DNA from: Smallanthus sonchifolius
Taxonomy: Eukaryota; Streptophyta; Magnoliopsida; Asterales; Asteraceae
Reading direction: 5' to 3'
Length of the DNA: 64,000 nucleotides
Assembly (NCBI GenBank): GCA_023525975.1
Contig: CM042038.1
Span: forward strand, 3,349,272 to 3,413,271
In this document: one piece after another, positions 22,988 through 35,262 of the stretch
How positions within the stretch are numbered: the stretch's first letter is position 1
Layout: every line of letters begins with the position of its first letter
Notes under the pieces: model-generated
Seen by the model: only the letters and a program-made list of their open reading frames with translations
Databases searched by the model: none
What the model was told of the DNA's origin: nothing
Program-made: the position numbers and the translations under genes

Positions 22988-23056
22988 GACCCCTGGCCTA
23001 GTGGTTTGTGTGTTTGGCTCTTTCCGAGAAGACCCGGGTTCGAGTCCCGTGGTCTG
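22988..23056 (+). other. tRNA-like module 2 in the 5' LTR (copy in 3' LTR at ~29769-29837)
   Basis: GACCCCTGGCCTAGTGGTTT begins a 69-base stretch with an A-box-like TGGCCTAGTGG and a near-perfect B box GGGTTCGAGTCCC (23035-23047). It ends GTGGTC, and GACC/GGTC can pair as the start of an acceptor stem. The spacing of the two boxes fits an RNA polymerase III internal promoter. The anticodon arm is poor. It is a tRNA-derived sequence inside an RNA polymerase II LTR. Confidence 0.55.
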
Positions 23057-23406
23057 AAATGTTTTTCTTATTGCTTTTTAAACCGAATTTTAGCAACATT
23101 TTTCTTATAAAAATTATTTTATACAATTCCCGAGGCTCGGGAATATTTTTATGGATCAAATTGTTAACCTAACAATCTTAAATAATTATTTAATAGTTTT
23201 AGTGGATTAAAAACTAATCAAGAAGCTATATAATCATTTTATTTAAAACATTTATTAACTATTTTTTTTATACTAAAATATTTAGTATAACCTATGCCGT
23301 CTTTATTATCCATTTAACTATTTAATTAATCAAAACGTATATTTTTAATCTAATTACCTATTCACATAAATATTACTTAAATACTTAATCATTATTTTGT
23401 AAACAA

Positions 23407-23443
<37 letters not shown>

Positions 23444-24493
23444 TGTATTCAACCCTTTATTAACGAACATATTATTTCCCTTATTAAACAATCATATTAC
23501 CTCCTTATTAACAAACTCATCATTTACAACAAATAGATACACACTCATTTCAACCTAGCTACTTAAATCTTTTGAACATGTCATTAATACATATATACAT
23601 GCAAACATAGGTTAACCTTGCGGTTAGCTAAACAACTTGTGCAATTACCGTACTTGTGATTCCAAGCTACCAAACCAATGTGAGTTTTCATAGCCCCTTT
23701 TTACTGCTTTTGTTTTTGGGGTGAAACATGTGTTAACTACTTTATCTACACGATTCAATAACTTGATTCTATGCTATGATCTACATGCTTTATATCTTGA
23801 ACTATTTGGTGACCATTGCATGAACGCATGCCAGTACATTCATTAACTTGTGTTGCAAGCCTAAGGTAGTACCTAACATGATCATTTATAGGGGAATCCG
23901 AAACTAAACTAAATTTACCACATAACCTTGGCGGGTTGTTGTTGGTGTGAACTATTATCATGGGTGTATCTCCCCATGTTGGATGTGAACTATTAACTTG
24001 GATGTCATCTCCCCTTGTTGGATGTGAACTATAAAACTCGGGTGTTATCTAACCCTTTTATCAAAACGGCAATCCGTGGGATTGTGGCAGCTAGATTTCA
24101 TTTACCAGGATTGAATTGTACGCTTGGAGCCTTATGTGTTCTCATATATGCTTTAGATCTGCTTTGAATCTTCTGAATCGTAAACTATATCTAAACTTTA
24201 GTTTTGTGTCAAAACCTATGTTACTCACCAACTACTTGTAGTTGACAGTTACTCACATGTTTCAGGTGAACCAGTTTGAGGACACTACTTGGTCACTTAG
24301 GACTCTGGACCTAACTTTATTAAAGATTAAATTCAACTTATGTCATGTTTGAACTCTTTGTTTTCCATTCCTATTTGTAACGGATGCTTTAATTATGATG
24401 AAATAATATTATCACTTGTTAATAGATGATCATGTGCTTATGAACAACCGCGTCAACCCCGGCGTATAATCCGCCGCCTGCCGGGGTGTGACA

Positions 24494-27400
24494 GATTGGT
24501 ATCAGAGCCATGGTTATAGGGAATTAGGTTATTAGACACACATGACCTAGACTATAACCTAGGAGTCCCCAAACATGAGTTTAGCTTGTATCTTTTATTA
24601 AGAACTCCACTCTATACTCGTTTATACACATACTTACCCACATCTATCTATTTCTGCTTACATGAACTACAACAACCTAAGGACTACATGAAACTATTTG
24701 ATACTACATGGATTACTTGGAACATATTCTTAGTCTATAGTCTATAACCTTAGGGTACCTTGGCATAATTATTCTACATATTATCTAGTGCATTACATGA
24801 ATTATCTTATGTGCTATATTACTTGATAACCTACGTGTTTACAAAAAAAAAAACCCGCTATTCATGTGATACCTTATTTGCTACACTATTTGAACTGTTT
24901 GCACAATACCTATTTGATATCACTAAATGCTATCCTAAGTTTTGACATACATTAAAATTTTCAAATCCTGTCAAAGTTTTGGGTTCTGAAAATTAGTAGA
25001 GAACATGTGCAATCCGGAAGGGTGAATGCCTGTACTTTGGGTTTTCTGTCTAGGAAAGCATTTCATATAAATCCAAATCAACCGAAGGATCCGTATGCTT
25101 TCCTGGGAATTCCCGAAGTGAGTGTTCACCTATAGGCTAAAGCATGTCTTCTTGAAAGTATAAGAACTTGAATCACTTTGATCTGTCGAGGCATCCATTC
25201 GGGTATACACCAGATGAATGCGATCTAAACATCATCTGCTTAATTATTATAATTTGGTACACAAGTCTAAACCTTCTATTTTATCCTTACACTTAATCAT
25301 ATTTAAGTCAACTATACCTCTTCATCCTTACGCCTTGGAAATTTTATCACCCTTATTATCATTTGCAAAGGAATTAAACCCTTAGCCCTTACCATCCGAG
25401 GAAAAGAAGCTGCTTCAATAGGTGAAGCACATCCTTGAGCCACAAGACACAACCCTTAACGATTCTCACCATAACCATGAGTTCAAATAATAATGCCACT
25501 TGTACATGATGGCTGAAAAAGTGGGTGTAAATCCATGGAAGATTCTGACTAAGGAAAGACTGAGTACTTCAATGTGTCCTTTGTGACCCACCTCTCTTTC
25601 CTGGGAATCCTTTCCGTGGGTACACTACTTATAGGTCAAGTGTTACTCCTGATATATTATTATAAGAATTTGTTGTTATGATTAGCCAAAATTTTAAACT
25701 CATGAATACCTTTTATACTTAACAACTTACCATTACACTTACGATCTTTTCGTGCTAGACATGGTCTCTTACCCTCCTCATTCCCCTAAGAATCACCCCA
25801 AATCAGAGTCAACACTAGAGGAATACTTTGGGTTCCCATCACCAGTCACCGATATGACTAGCTGCCAGATCCATGTTTAACTACATAGCAGATTGGCTTA
25901 GGAGCAGAATTGAGACTCCGAGAAGCTGAATCACCTCCGAGAGACCCTTATTTAACACCTAACCTATACCATCCATACCCAGGAGTAGGACAAGCCAAGG
26001 AACCTACCAGTACCCTAGGAGTTCCAGCTGATGCCGCTCACCTATATGTAAGGACCGTAGAGTTTCTGAGGCAAGGAATGGAGACAAGGGAATACTTGAT
26101 GCACATACGAAAATAACTAGAGCTGAAACTCGGTTTACAATACGAAAAACCACAACGATGATCGCTTTGGTGTTTATCTGCTTCCTAGTGGAAAACTATT
26201 TGAGATGTTAGTCGGATATTCTATTTCGCGTTTCCTTAAAACTTAAATAGAAACCCATATCCTGTACCCAACTATAAATGTTAATATTTTGACTCTCCTT
26301 AATGATTGACATCTAAATCTTCTTTGTAAACTAATCATTTTGTTATTTCCTGATTTGACTAACGTAGTGATTTTGTTTAAACAAAACCTTTATCAAACCT
26401 TTGGTTTATAGATTTCATCCAGATTACAAATTATTTCCAAACTCCTTTACCTTGGAAATAAATTTAATACCCATCTTTTGCAATCTATTTTTTTTACGAA
26501 ATTAACAAATATTTCACTCTTTTAAATAATAATAACTATATTAATTAGTTCATCAAAACTTTATATTTCTTTAACTAATTACTATTCAAATCTTGGCTTA
26601 ATTACTAAATAATTAGGTCATTATTATCTTTTGAAACACCCACTTTATGATAATCGAATTAAATAAATAAAAGGTTTTATTTATCCAATTATCCATCCTC
26701 TCAAATTATATTTTCACTTATTTTACAAACAAGAGTAAAATTTCAATTACTTGCTTATTTACAAACAAAAAGCACAAATTAAATATTCATGTACACATTA
26801 TTCTGATTACCTGTAAAACTTTCTCATCACCTTGCACCTTTGAAAACGTATGAACTTACTAGCCACTTCAAAAAAAAGATGAATCATTTCGCGTAGACGT
26901 TAACCACCATATAAACCTCAACCAAAAATTGAAAACTTAAAACCCAACTACCTACATGATACAAGAGTGTCAAGCAATACGCTTGTCCGCAACACTCGAT
27001 CACCGACAAGATTCAATAGTTTACGTTACTCATGAGGTTCAACTATTTACATACTAATGTTCATAATATACCTGAGACTAAATTGTTTACATTATAGGCG
27101 CAACTTGATTGTTCACGTTATATATGAAACTTGGTTGTATACAAAATACATGAGTATTTACGTTATACATGAAACTTAATTACTTGTAATATAAACTTGA
27201 TTACTTGAAATACACATGATACTAGATTGATCACATTATAGATGGAACTTTATTACTTGCAATATGCACGATACTAGATTGTTCACACGATACATGATAC
27301 GTGGTTATTTACAATATGCATGATATTAGATTATTTACGCGATACATGAAACTTGAGTGTTTACATTACACACGAAACTAGACTGTTTACATTGTTTGCA

Positions 27401-28357
27401 ATTACATGGGGCATGATCATTCACACTATCCATGAGCTATAAACTTTGAGCTACTCGGGGTTTGACGTATTCTTGTTTAAACACGAGGAAGCTATAAACT
27501 TTAAGTTACTCGGGGTTTGAACATATTCTTGTTCAAACACGAAAGAGCTATAAACTTTATGGATAACCTGGAAGGGTATACCATCTACTTAGGGTACCCA
27601 GGTATGGGGTTGTGCCACCTTGTTAGTCTTTACTCCATGATTGACTTTACTATCTAGACACACACTTACTCATTAGCAACTCATGTATGAAAACAAAAAT
27701 AAACTAAATGTCTTTGGGTGTTTCCCCCACCTCCGTACCCACACGCAATAGAATGATCTATACGGACCATACGACGATTTGAGTAATTACGGGTGCACAC
27801 GTAATTATAAAAATCGACGCATGGAAAACATAGTAAGTTCTGCCGTGTGTAATGACATAAAACCTATGGTGATATATAGTAACAAACTAATGGGATATGA
27901 TAAGGGCATAGTAGATATACCGCTGGTACATCTTATATTAAAGTGCTCCTATTATACTGTCAGAAGTAACGTTGTCTGTATCACGTAGGATTTCCAAATA
28001 CTTTGACATTGACCAATAGTTGTGAAATCCTTATCGAGTGACATTACTCGAGCATCTTAAACTATATCCTAAACAAGTTTAGATCTTAAAATTCCCATGA
28101 TCCTTATTACAAGTGATGCATCCCATCATTTGAGTCCAAAATCATTCTAGGATAATCTTCTCCTTATTTCCACTCAAACAAAATCCACCACCACCATCCA
28201 TACCTGGCGCGATAACCTGACCTAAATCTTGTCATCAACTATGCTCCTCAAACCGACAAGCAAGACTAGTTGAGAATCCAGGCACACGTCTCTTTTCCTG
28301 ATTCAGTAGCCTCCAACAATTGAATTTCGGGACGAAATTCCCTCAACTTGGGGATAC
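24494..28357 (+). other. non-coding interior of the LARD-like element
   Basis: After the primer-binding site comes ATG-poor, stop-rich sequence. A frame at 25910-26116 (68 codons, with LREAESPPRDPY and LYVRTVEFLRQGMETREYL) could be a last trace of Gag, but I cannot confirm it. 27040-27400 is an array of about ten degenerate ACATGAAACTxGATTGTTTAC-type units with a period of roughly 30-37 bases. 27425-27560 has two to three copies of a GAGCTATAAACTTTxAG unit (about 60 bases) with CTCGGGGTTTGA inside. Such tandem arrays are common before the polypurine tract of large gypsy elements. Confidence 0.7.
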
Positions 28358-30188
28358 TATAACATCCATGATTTTCCGGCCATATATATATATTTTTTAT
28401 TATAAATTATTTACTATATCATACAATAATAACACTACAAATAAATCCTATGCTTGTCCAACATATTATGCCACATTAACTATTTTTTTTAATCTATTCG
28501 ATATCTTTTAACCTTGTACTACATATTATTTCCATATTTTATGTATAACACGTGTAGGTATTTATTTACATATGTATATTGGTAAACTTTTTATTTCAAT
28601 AAATGTATATGAATGTAACCTATGGATTTTAACTCATGTAACCTCATTCATATACATGAATATAAACATACTTATATATTTACAATTATTAACCAAACCC
28701 TATTAAAAATAGTTATTTGGTTTTTTTTTAAACAAAGTCACATATTTAACCATATTTAAAACCTTATGGATTTGTTTAGATTAAATCTAATAAGTTTGTT
28801 TTTTTTAAAAGTTTATAAAATCAAATTAGTTTTACATCCACAAATGAATTTTAAGAAATTAAAGAGTTTTGAAAACCTCCCCTCGCCCGTCAGTTGACTT
28901 TCAGAGTCAACAATCATCATATCAGTTTCACAATCGAACCGATTCCTTGATGTTAATGTTTGTCAGTCCTGCTCAAACATTCACGACCAAAGCCGTATGC
29001 GTTTAACAAACCAATTGGGCAGAGGACAGCGCCAAAACCCAAAACCAAACCCCTCATGCGACAGTTGACTTTTCCAAGTCAAACTGTCATCGAATTCAAT
29101 CCAAACGTTTGAAATTCGAAGGTGTTAATGATCAGAACTCATGCATAGACGTTATACAATCAATACCAAGTGTCATTGATGAACCAATTTAAGAGAATTT
29201 AAACGAATTAACTCGAAACTTAAACCTGTAACCGTTCTAATAAAGCACAAATCGATTTATGCATTTCAAATGAAATTGAGGCGTATAACCCGATCACACA
29301 CCTTCGAGACATTCACCCCAAACTCCCTGAACTCGAAGTTTGCTCTGAGCACACGACATGAGCCCGGTCAAGCTCGGCGAATTCCGAACCATTTTACGCC
29401 GTCGTTCTCCGCCCTTACGCCACCATTTCAGGTATTTTCGATACCCATAGTTTCGGTTTGATCCAGGCTTCAAAAGCCCCTTAAACTCGCGATCGATTAA
29501 TGTCGAATCGAATCAATTTAAGGGCTAGGGTTTGGGTTACGGGTTGGGGAAGAAGACGAAGTGAGGGTTGTGGGTTAAAACGATTCCGCATCTGTTTAAA
29601 ACCAATATTCAGGCCCAGGTCGACCGGTTAAGTTGTTCGTCTCATAAGGCGAAGGTCGCGAGTTCGAAACCAGTCCCACACCCCAATTTTCCCTTTTGAA
29701 CGCATGGAACCCGACTCCCTGTTGGTCTCCTGTTAAAACAATTTGAAACTCGATTTAAACCACTACCCGACCCCTGGCCTAGTGGTTTGTGTGTTTGGCT
29801 CTTTCCGAGAAGACCCGGGTTCGAGTCCCGTGGTCTGAAATGTTTTTCTTATTGCTTTTTAAACCGAATTTTAGCAACATTTTTCTTATAAAAATTATTT
29901 TATACAATTCCCGAGGCTCGGGAATATTTTTATGGATCAAATTGTTAACCTAACAATCTTAAATAATTATTTAATAGTTTTAGTGGATTAAAAACTAATC
30001 AAGAAGCTATATAATCATTTTATTTAAAACATTTATTAACTATTTTTTTTTATACTAAAATATTTAGTATAACCTATGCCGTCTTTATTATCCATTTAAC
30101 TATTTAATTAATCAAAACGTATATTTTTAATCTAATTACCTATTCACATAAATATTACTTAAATACTTAATCATTATTTTGTAAACAA

Positions 30189-30241
<53 letters not shown>

Positions 30242-31291
30242 TGTATTCAACCCTTTATTAACGAACATATTATTTCCCTTATTAAACAATCATATTACCT
30301 CCTTATTAACAAACTCATCATTTACAACAAATAGATACACACTCATTTCAACCTAGCTACTTAAATCTTTTGAACATGTCATTAATACATATATACATGC
30401 AAACATAGGTTAACCTTGCGGTTAGCTAAACAACTTGTGCAATTACCGTACTTGTGATTCCAAGCTACCAAACCAATGTGAGTTTTCATAGCCCCTTTTT
30501 ACTGCTTTTGTTTTTGGGGTGAAACATGTGTTAACTACTTTATCTACACGATTCAATAACTTGATTCTATGCTATGATCTACATGCTTTATATCTTGAAC
30601 TATTTGGTGACCATTGCATGAACGCATGCCAGTACATTCATTAACTTGTGTTGCAAGCCTAAGGTAGTACCTAACATGATCATTTATAGGGGAATCCGAA
30701 ACTAAACTAAATTTACCACATAACCTTGGCGGGTTGTTGTTGGTGTGAACTATTATCATGGGTGTATCTCCCCATGTTGGATGTGAACTATTAACTTGGA
30801 TGTCATCTCCCCTTGTTGGATGTGAACTATAAAACTCGGGTGTTATCTAACCCTTTTATCAAAACGGCAATCCGTGGGATTGTGGCAGCTAGATTTCATT
30901 TACCAGGATTGAATTGTACGCTTGGAGCCTTATGTGTTCTCATATATGCTTTAGATCTGCTTTGAATCTTCTGAATCGTAAACTATATCTAAACTTTAGT
31001 TTTGTGTCAAAACCTATGTTACTCACCAACTACTTGTAGTTGACAGTTACTCACATGTTTCAGGTGAACCAGTTTGAGGACACTACTTGGTCACTTAGGA
31101 CTCTGGACCTAACTTTATTAAAGATTAAATTCAACTTATGTCATGTTTGAACTCTTTGTTTTCCATTCCTATTTGTAACGGATGCTTTAATTATGATGAA
31201 ATAATATTATCACTTGTTAATAGATGATCATGTGCTTATGAACAACCGCGTCAGCCCCGGCGTATAATCCGCCGCCGGCCGGGGTGTGACA
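28358..31291 (+). repeat. 3' LTR of the LARD-like element
   Basis: This is the second copy of the LTR (2934 bp). The extra length is mainly the longer TA microsatellite at 30192-30237. A purine-rich but imperfect tract (CTTGGGGATAC) precedes it. Short frames in the two LTRs, for example 22489-22680 and 29270-29461, are identical only because the LTRs are. Confidence 0.92.
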
Positions 31292-31296
31292 GTTTC

Positions 31297-32275
31297 CGTC
31301 TACGAGTTGGGACATTTAAAAGACGTAACCGAATTGCTTGAAGTTTTCAAAACCGCCACCACTTTTTTATCCGGTGTTTATTATACCACAAGTCCGTTAA
31401 CTCTAAAACAAATATATTTAATGGCTAACAAGTTGTTTGAACTTGAAAATAAAAGCATTCTTTTTACAAAAATGATAGAACCGATGAAAGAAAAATTAGT
31501 AAAATATTTTAAAGAAATGCCTCCCGTTATAACTTGTGCCGTCGCGTTAAACCCTACCATAAATGTTTTCGGAGTTGAAACGTTGATTGATAGAATTATT
31601 TACGCTTTGAATTTGGATAGTGAAGACATCCATTTTGCACAAGGCACAAAAACATATTTTAACAAATGTTTACAAGATTTATTTGATGTTTATTTACATA
31701 AATATGGTACAACTCCGACTCCACATGATACAATGGGTACATCATCAAGTGGTAGCTCGAGAGATGTTAATTTGAATTTATATAACGAAATGTTAAATGA
31801 ATTTAGTAAACGGGCTCGAGGTACCACCCCGAGTAACGAACTCGAAATGTATATTGGCACAAACTTTTTAGCGTTTATGCCTCCTACCGTTTTTGAGGAG
31901 TTTGATATTTTGGATTGGTGGAAAAAAAACAAAGCTTCGTTTTCGATTCTTTCCGCCATGGCCCATGATGTACTAACCGTCCAAGCTTCCACGATAGCTT
32001 CGGAATCTGTGTTTTCTTTTACTGGCAGGGTCTTATCGATACGAAGGACTAGACTCACCCCCCTAGCGATGGAAATGTGCATTTGATTGAAGGACCATTT
32101 GGATGCGATGGATATGATACAAGACCAAACTTCTCTCGAAGACGAAATTCAAGCCGAAGAAATTATACACAACAACGAGGTTGATCTTGGAATATCCGAA
32201 CCAGTCACCGATGAAGAACTAGCCGAAGATGCAAGGCTACGAAGCTCCAGTTCCGAAGACAACGCACAAGATTAA
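31297..32275 (+). pseudogene. hAT transposase, C-terminal part with dimerisation domain
   Basis: This continues the transposase cut at 21576. About 265 codons are open from the junction and read YELGHLKDVTELLEVFKTAT, then FLSGVYYTTSPLTLKQI. A DUF4413-like linker follows, and then the dimerisation block FDILDWWKKNKASFSILSAM and ASESVFSFTGRVLSIRRTRL. A TGA at 32084-32086 stands where relatives have a Cys codon (CxLKDHLDAMD context). The frame then continues for 62 codons with an acidic tail to 32275. The domain itself is well preserved; the damage is one stop here plus the breaks in the N-terminal part. Confidence 0.9.
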
Positions 32276-32671
32276 TCAATCAATATTTCAAAAAATAAAA
32301 TATATATTGTCATGTGTAATGTTTTACAATTTTATAATTTTATCTTGTCATGTTTTTTAATTTCCGAACTTTCCAAATATTAATAAACGTTGCACTTTAT
32401 GTTTTATATTTGTTATATTTTTTTTTGATTTTTTATTAAAAATATCGAATTTATTCAATTTTTTTTTAACTAAAACCGGTTTAACACACAAACCGGTTTC
32501 AACCCAACCCTAACCGGTTTAATAGGTTAGGGATTTCCTTGCCTCCAAACCGGGTTAACCCGAACCGGTTTAGGGCCAAACCGGTTTTGACTTTCCGTTA
32601 ACCAAACCGGTTCGGGTCGGGTTTGAACCGGTTCGGGTTAAAAAACCGTTTTGTGCACCTCTAACCGGTGT

Positions 32672-34440
32672 GAGTGTCGCATAAAGAATCGGGCCAATAT
32701 TTGATAATGGGCTTTAAATTAGGACAAATGGGTTGGAAAGAAAATAAAATGGCTTTTTTATGACAGAGAATATACTTCATTCATTTGAAGATTATTGCTC
32801 ACAAATAAACAAAAAATTTCATACTAGCATTTATGAAAACGGTATGAGTGATTTTTCTGACTACTTATCAAACAGACAATTGTACCTGTTTTCAAACTTT
32901 GGTTTCAATTTTATTAATAAAAAATGTAATTTGTAATATCTATCATTGCCTAAACATATTATTTATAAGCCGGTTTAAATAGCTGCAAGTGGCTTACTTT
33001 CTAAAATAAACAAATGTCTTAGTCAAGTTCGAGCCGGAGGTAGCTCGCTCGTATAATAACTTGGTCTTGTTTGACTAAGTATCTTATTTGACTCGAGTAA
33101 CTCGACCATTGACTCGTATAAATTAACTCATTTCCTTATATATCGGTAGTTTGATGTTGTATTATTTATATAATATGATATTGTTGCTAACATGTTATTT
33201 AAATATTTATAAAAGGAAACATACAAGATTGTCAAAACTAAGATAAATGAGCTAAGTTGTTTAGCCACCGGCTTGAACTGACGGCGAGCAAAATACGAGC
33301 TCAATTTCCAGCTCCGTCGAAAACTCTTATCATTTTCTCTGTAATTTTTTTTTTTATATTTTTCAAAAGATTCGGATGGATTATTTTGGAAAGTAGTAAA
33401 AGGTATGAAACTAATCTCCTATTGACCCAACAAAAAGAACAACTAACTAACAATTTGATGTTAATTGATAACGAATCTATGTAATAAAAACCCAGATTAA
33501 ATGGAAGTTATGTAGAGCATCAACATCGCGGGCGTCCGGATCCCACTTGATAGAAGCAAATAGGTGTAGTGGCGTTGGAGACGGCGCCCGGTTCGCCCCC
33601 ATCAGCATTCCCGAAGCAAGGAAACGTCTGCAGGTGAGGCCCCTCTCTCACATCGTTAATATAATATATATTTAATTATTATGTTTTGTTTAAAAATTGT
33701 GTTTGAAAAAGGATGTAGTGTCGGAGTAAAAATAAGTGTTTTTTTAGGATATCTCGGCTGATATATCGCGTTTATTAGTGTTTATGGTGTCCACCGCTCT
33801 TTATGCTTTTAGACACAATATACATGGATCCTCTTGGGATACTAAATAATATATTTATTTAATTATGGCCGTTAATTCGTTGACTTTGAAGTCCATTTGG
33901 TCCTAGTGTCTTGCTTTTACTTTCCGAAAGAGATCTTTGAGAGCGATTAACGTAAAAATATCATTAACTCCAAATCTTCTTAACTAATTTCTTAAAGAGC
34001 TATAAAGTAATCAAGGGGGGCAATCTGTCCATATATAATAGATGCAAGCACTAAAGCACATAGTACAAGTGTAATCATAAATTTGTTATGACGACTAATT
34101 TTGTTACGTACGAATCACATCCGATGAAGTAAATCCAACTTGGTTAAGAAAGAATTAGGAATATTATATATTTCCAAACATTTTTTTAAATTTCACACTT
34201 CTGAACCACGAACAAAAGTTCTTTTAGATTAGAGTTCCTCTTTTTAGAAACGTACCATGCCAAACAATAAACACTTTGTTCTTGGTGGTGTAAATCTTTG
34301 TAGAAGTAATAACTAATGGTTTGTATAATTTTTTGTGTCTCATAATTAACCAATGTGTATATGAGTGTATATATATAGCGAGAAAGAGAAAGTTAACTTA
34401 AAGCTTAACCCAAATTGATCTAACCCTAAATACATACGAT
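32672..34440. other. intergenic, no gene recognised
   Basis: AT-rich sequence. A GC-richer island at 33510-33650 (GAGCATCAACATCGCGGGCG, GACGGCGCCCGGTTCGCCCC) may be a worn transposon end. The 75-codon frame at 33257-33484 has a hydrophobic FFFIFFKRF run but no recognised family and no supporting structure. Confidence 0.4.
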
Positions 34441-34447
34441 ATTTATT

Positions 34448-34619
34448 AGGGAAAAAATACCAAAATGGACATTTTGTCAATTTAAAAAAAATTCGGAGGC
34501 TAAGCCTTTTGAATTCAAAGGCTTAGCCGGCAAAACCTAAAGGCTTAGCCGGATTCGAACAGGCTAAATGTCCATTTTGGTATTTTTAAGAGAACTATGT
34601 CCATTTTGATATTTTCCCT
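34448..34619. mobile_element. 172-bp MITE with terminal inverted repeats
   Basis: The ends AGGGAAAAAATACCAAAATG and CATTTTGATATTTTCCCT pair as inverted repeats. ATTTATT (7 bases) is duplicated at 34441-34447 and 34620-34626. The centre holds three AGGCTTAGCC words, two direct and one inverted (34500-34560), making a further hairpin. There is no coding capacity. Superfamily uncertain; hAT would give 8 bp. Confidence 0.8.
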
Positions 34620-34639
34620 ATTTATTATAACCTTACAGT

Positions 34640-35015
34640 TTAGACGTGACGAAGACAAACATTTAAACTGGTGTGAAACTCCTTAAACAGAGATGACGCG
34701 ACAACCCTTTGGTGAAGATGTCAGCATTTTGAGAGCTTGATGGAATATGAAGGACGCGAAACTGGCTCATCGCCACTTTTCCCCGAACGTTGTCACATTA
34801 GAAAATGAAGGTACAAAATAAATATTGCATCTGGTTAATGGACAAATAGAATGCATTAATGTTGTCGGCTCAAAAACTAGATTGCATAGAAAACATGTCT
34901 TAGGAAACAAAATTAGCAACTCCACGATATTCATCTTTAGTACCCGAGTGAGAGATAACAGCTAGTGCTTAAAAGAACATACAAACATAGAAGTAGGATG
35001 ACGAGTATCTACACA
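34640..35015 (-). pseudogene. Copia-type RNase H remnant
   Basis: Minus-strand pieces read DEYRGVANFV (usual form AEYRALA), then CDNVRGKVAMSQFRVLHIPS, then SQNADIFTKGLSRHLCLRSF. These are the ordered blocks of a Copia RNase H domain, ending in the ADIFTKGL signature. Stops and frameshifts separate them. No LTR can be placed on either side. Confidence 0.75.
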
Positions 35016-35029
35016 ACCTCCCCAATTAA

Positions 35030-35262
35030 CGTTAAATCAAGGGCAATTTTGGATAATCAAGGATAATTTAGTTAAATTTTAACTTATGAAGTTTAATCCG
35101 ACCCTTGATTTAACATTAAAATGTATACAGAGTTAATCAGTTGGATGAAAATGGTTAGATTTTGAAAAGTCATAAACGAAAAGCTAAAAAAAAACTTTTG
35201 GATGAAACTGATTAAAATGGCCAAACCATATGAACGAAAATGACACTTTACTCTTTTTATAA
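35030..35262. mobile_element. degenerate copy of the foldback element seen at 56609-59450
   Basis: The stretch AACATTAAAATGTATACAG, GAGTTAATCAGTTGGATG, AAAATGGTTAGATTTTGAAA to GACGAAAATGACACTTTACT (35100-35262) parallels 59310-59450 closely. The left half is shorter and poorly conserved. This is an eroded copy close upstream of the bHLH gene. Confidence 0.6.

Larger units (their letters stand above)
21577..24493 (+). repeat. 5' LTR of the LARD-like element
   Basis: The LTR runs from TATAACATCCATGATTTTCC to CCGGGGTGTGACA. The primer-binding site follows immediately. It differs from the 3' LTR at about 22605 (A versus G), at two positions in the last 45 bases, and in a T-run and a TA microsatellite (23410-23439, about 16 bases shorter). 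It also carries short tandem GTTGGATGTGAACTAT repeats at 23940-24040 and two tRNA-like modules (see separate entries). The 5' terminal dinucleotide is TA, not TG. Confidence 0.92.
21577..31291 (+). mobile_element. non-coding LTR retrotransposon (LARD-like, Ty3/gypsy type) nested in the hAT
   Basis: Two long direct repeats (2917 and 2934 bp) flank a 3.86-kb interior, and the 5-bp duplication GTTTC lies at 21572-21576 and 31292-31296. The primer-binding site TGGTATCAGAGCC (24497-24509) follows the left LTR. Just before the right LTR the phrase TTTCGGGACGAAATTCCCTC occurs (28325-28344), which is characteristic of the end of Ty3/gypsy chromovirus (Tekay/Del-like) coding regions. The interior has no protease, reverse transcriptase or integrase frame; the longest frames are under 70 codons. 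Large LTRs with a non-coding centre define a LARD. I count three substitutions, one T-run indel and a longer TA run between the LTRs, so insertion is young. Confidence 0.9.
20071..32663 (+). mobile_element. hAT transposon (Ac/Tam3-like) split by a nested LTR element
   Basis: The ends TAGAGATGGGCAAAAAAACC and (complement) TAGAGGTGCACAAAACGG are inverted repeats, and the perfect 8-bp duplication ACCGGTGT flanks them (20063-20070 and 32664-32671). Both subterminal regions (20080-20280 and 32475-32655) are packed with AACCGGTT-type palindromes. Removing the nested insertion (21577-31291 plus one copy of GTTTC) leaves about 2.9 kb, a normal size for an autonomous hAT. The transposase is interrupted by stops and frameshifts. 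The right terminal repeat shares the first 14 bases with the small element at 62496-63594, so they are one family. Confidence 0.92.

Noticed and set aside
22988..23056. A functional nuclear tRNA gene
   Set aside because: The B box is good but the anticodon arm does not fold well and the copy sits in both LTRs; kept as a tRNA-like module.
22489..29461. Identical 63- and 68-residue frames at 22489, 29270, 23755 and 30553
   Set aside because: They are identical because they lie in the two LTR copies; no start context or domain supports them.
20071..32663. A single giant 12.6-kb DNA transposon
   Set aside because: The middle 9.7 kb has its own LTRs, primer-binding site and 5-bp duplication, so it is a nested insertion.
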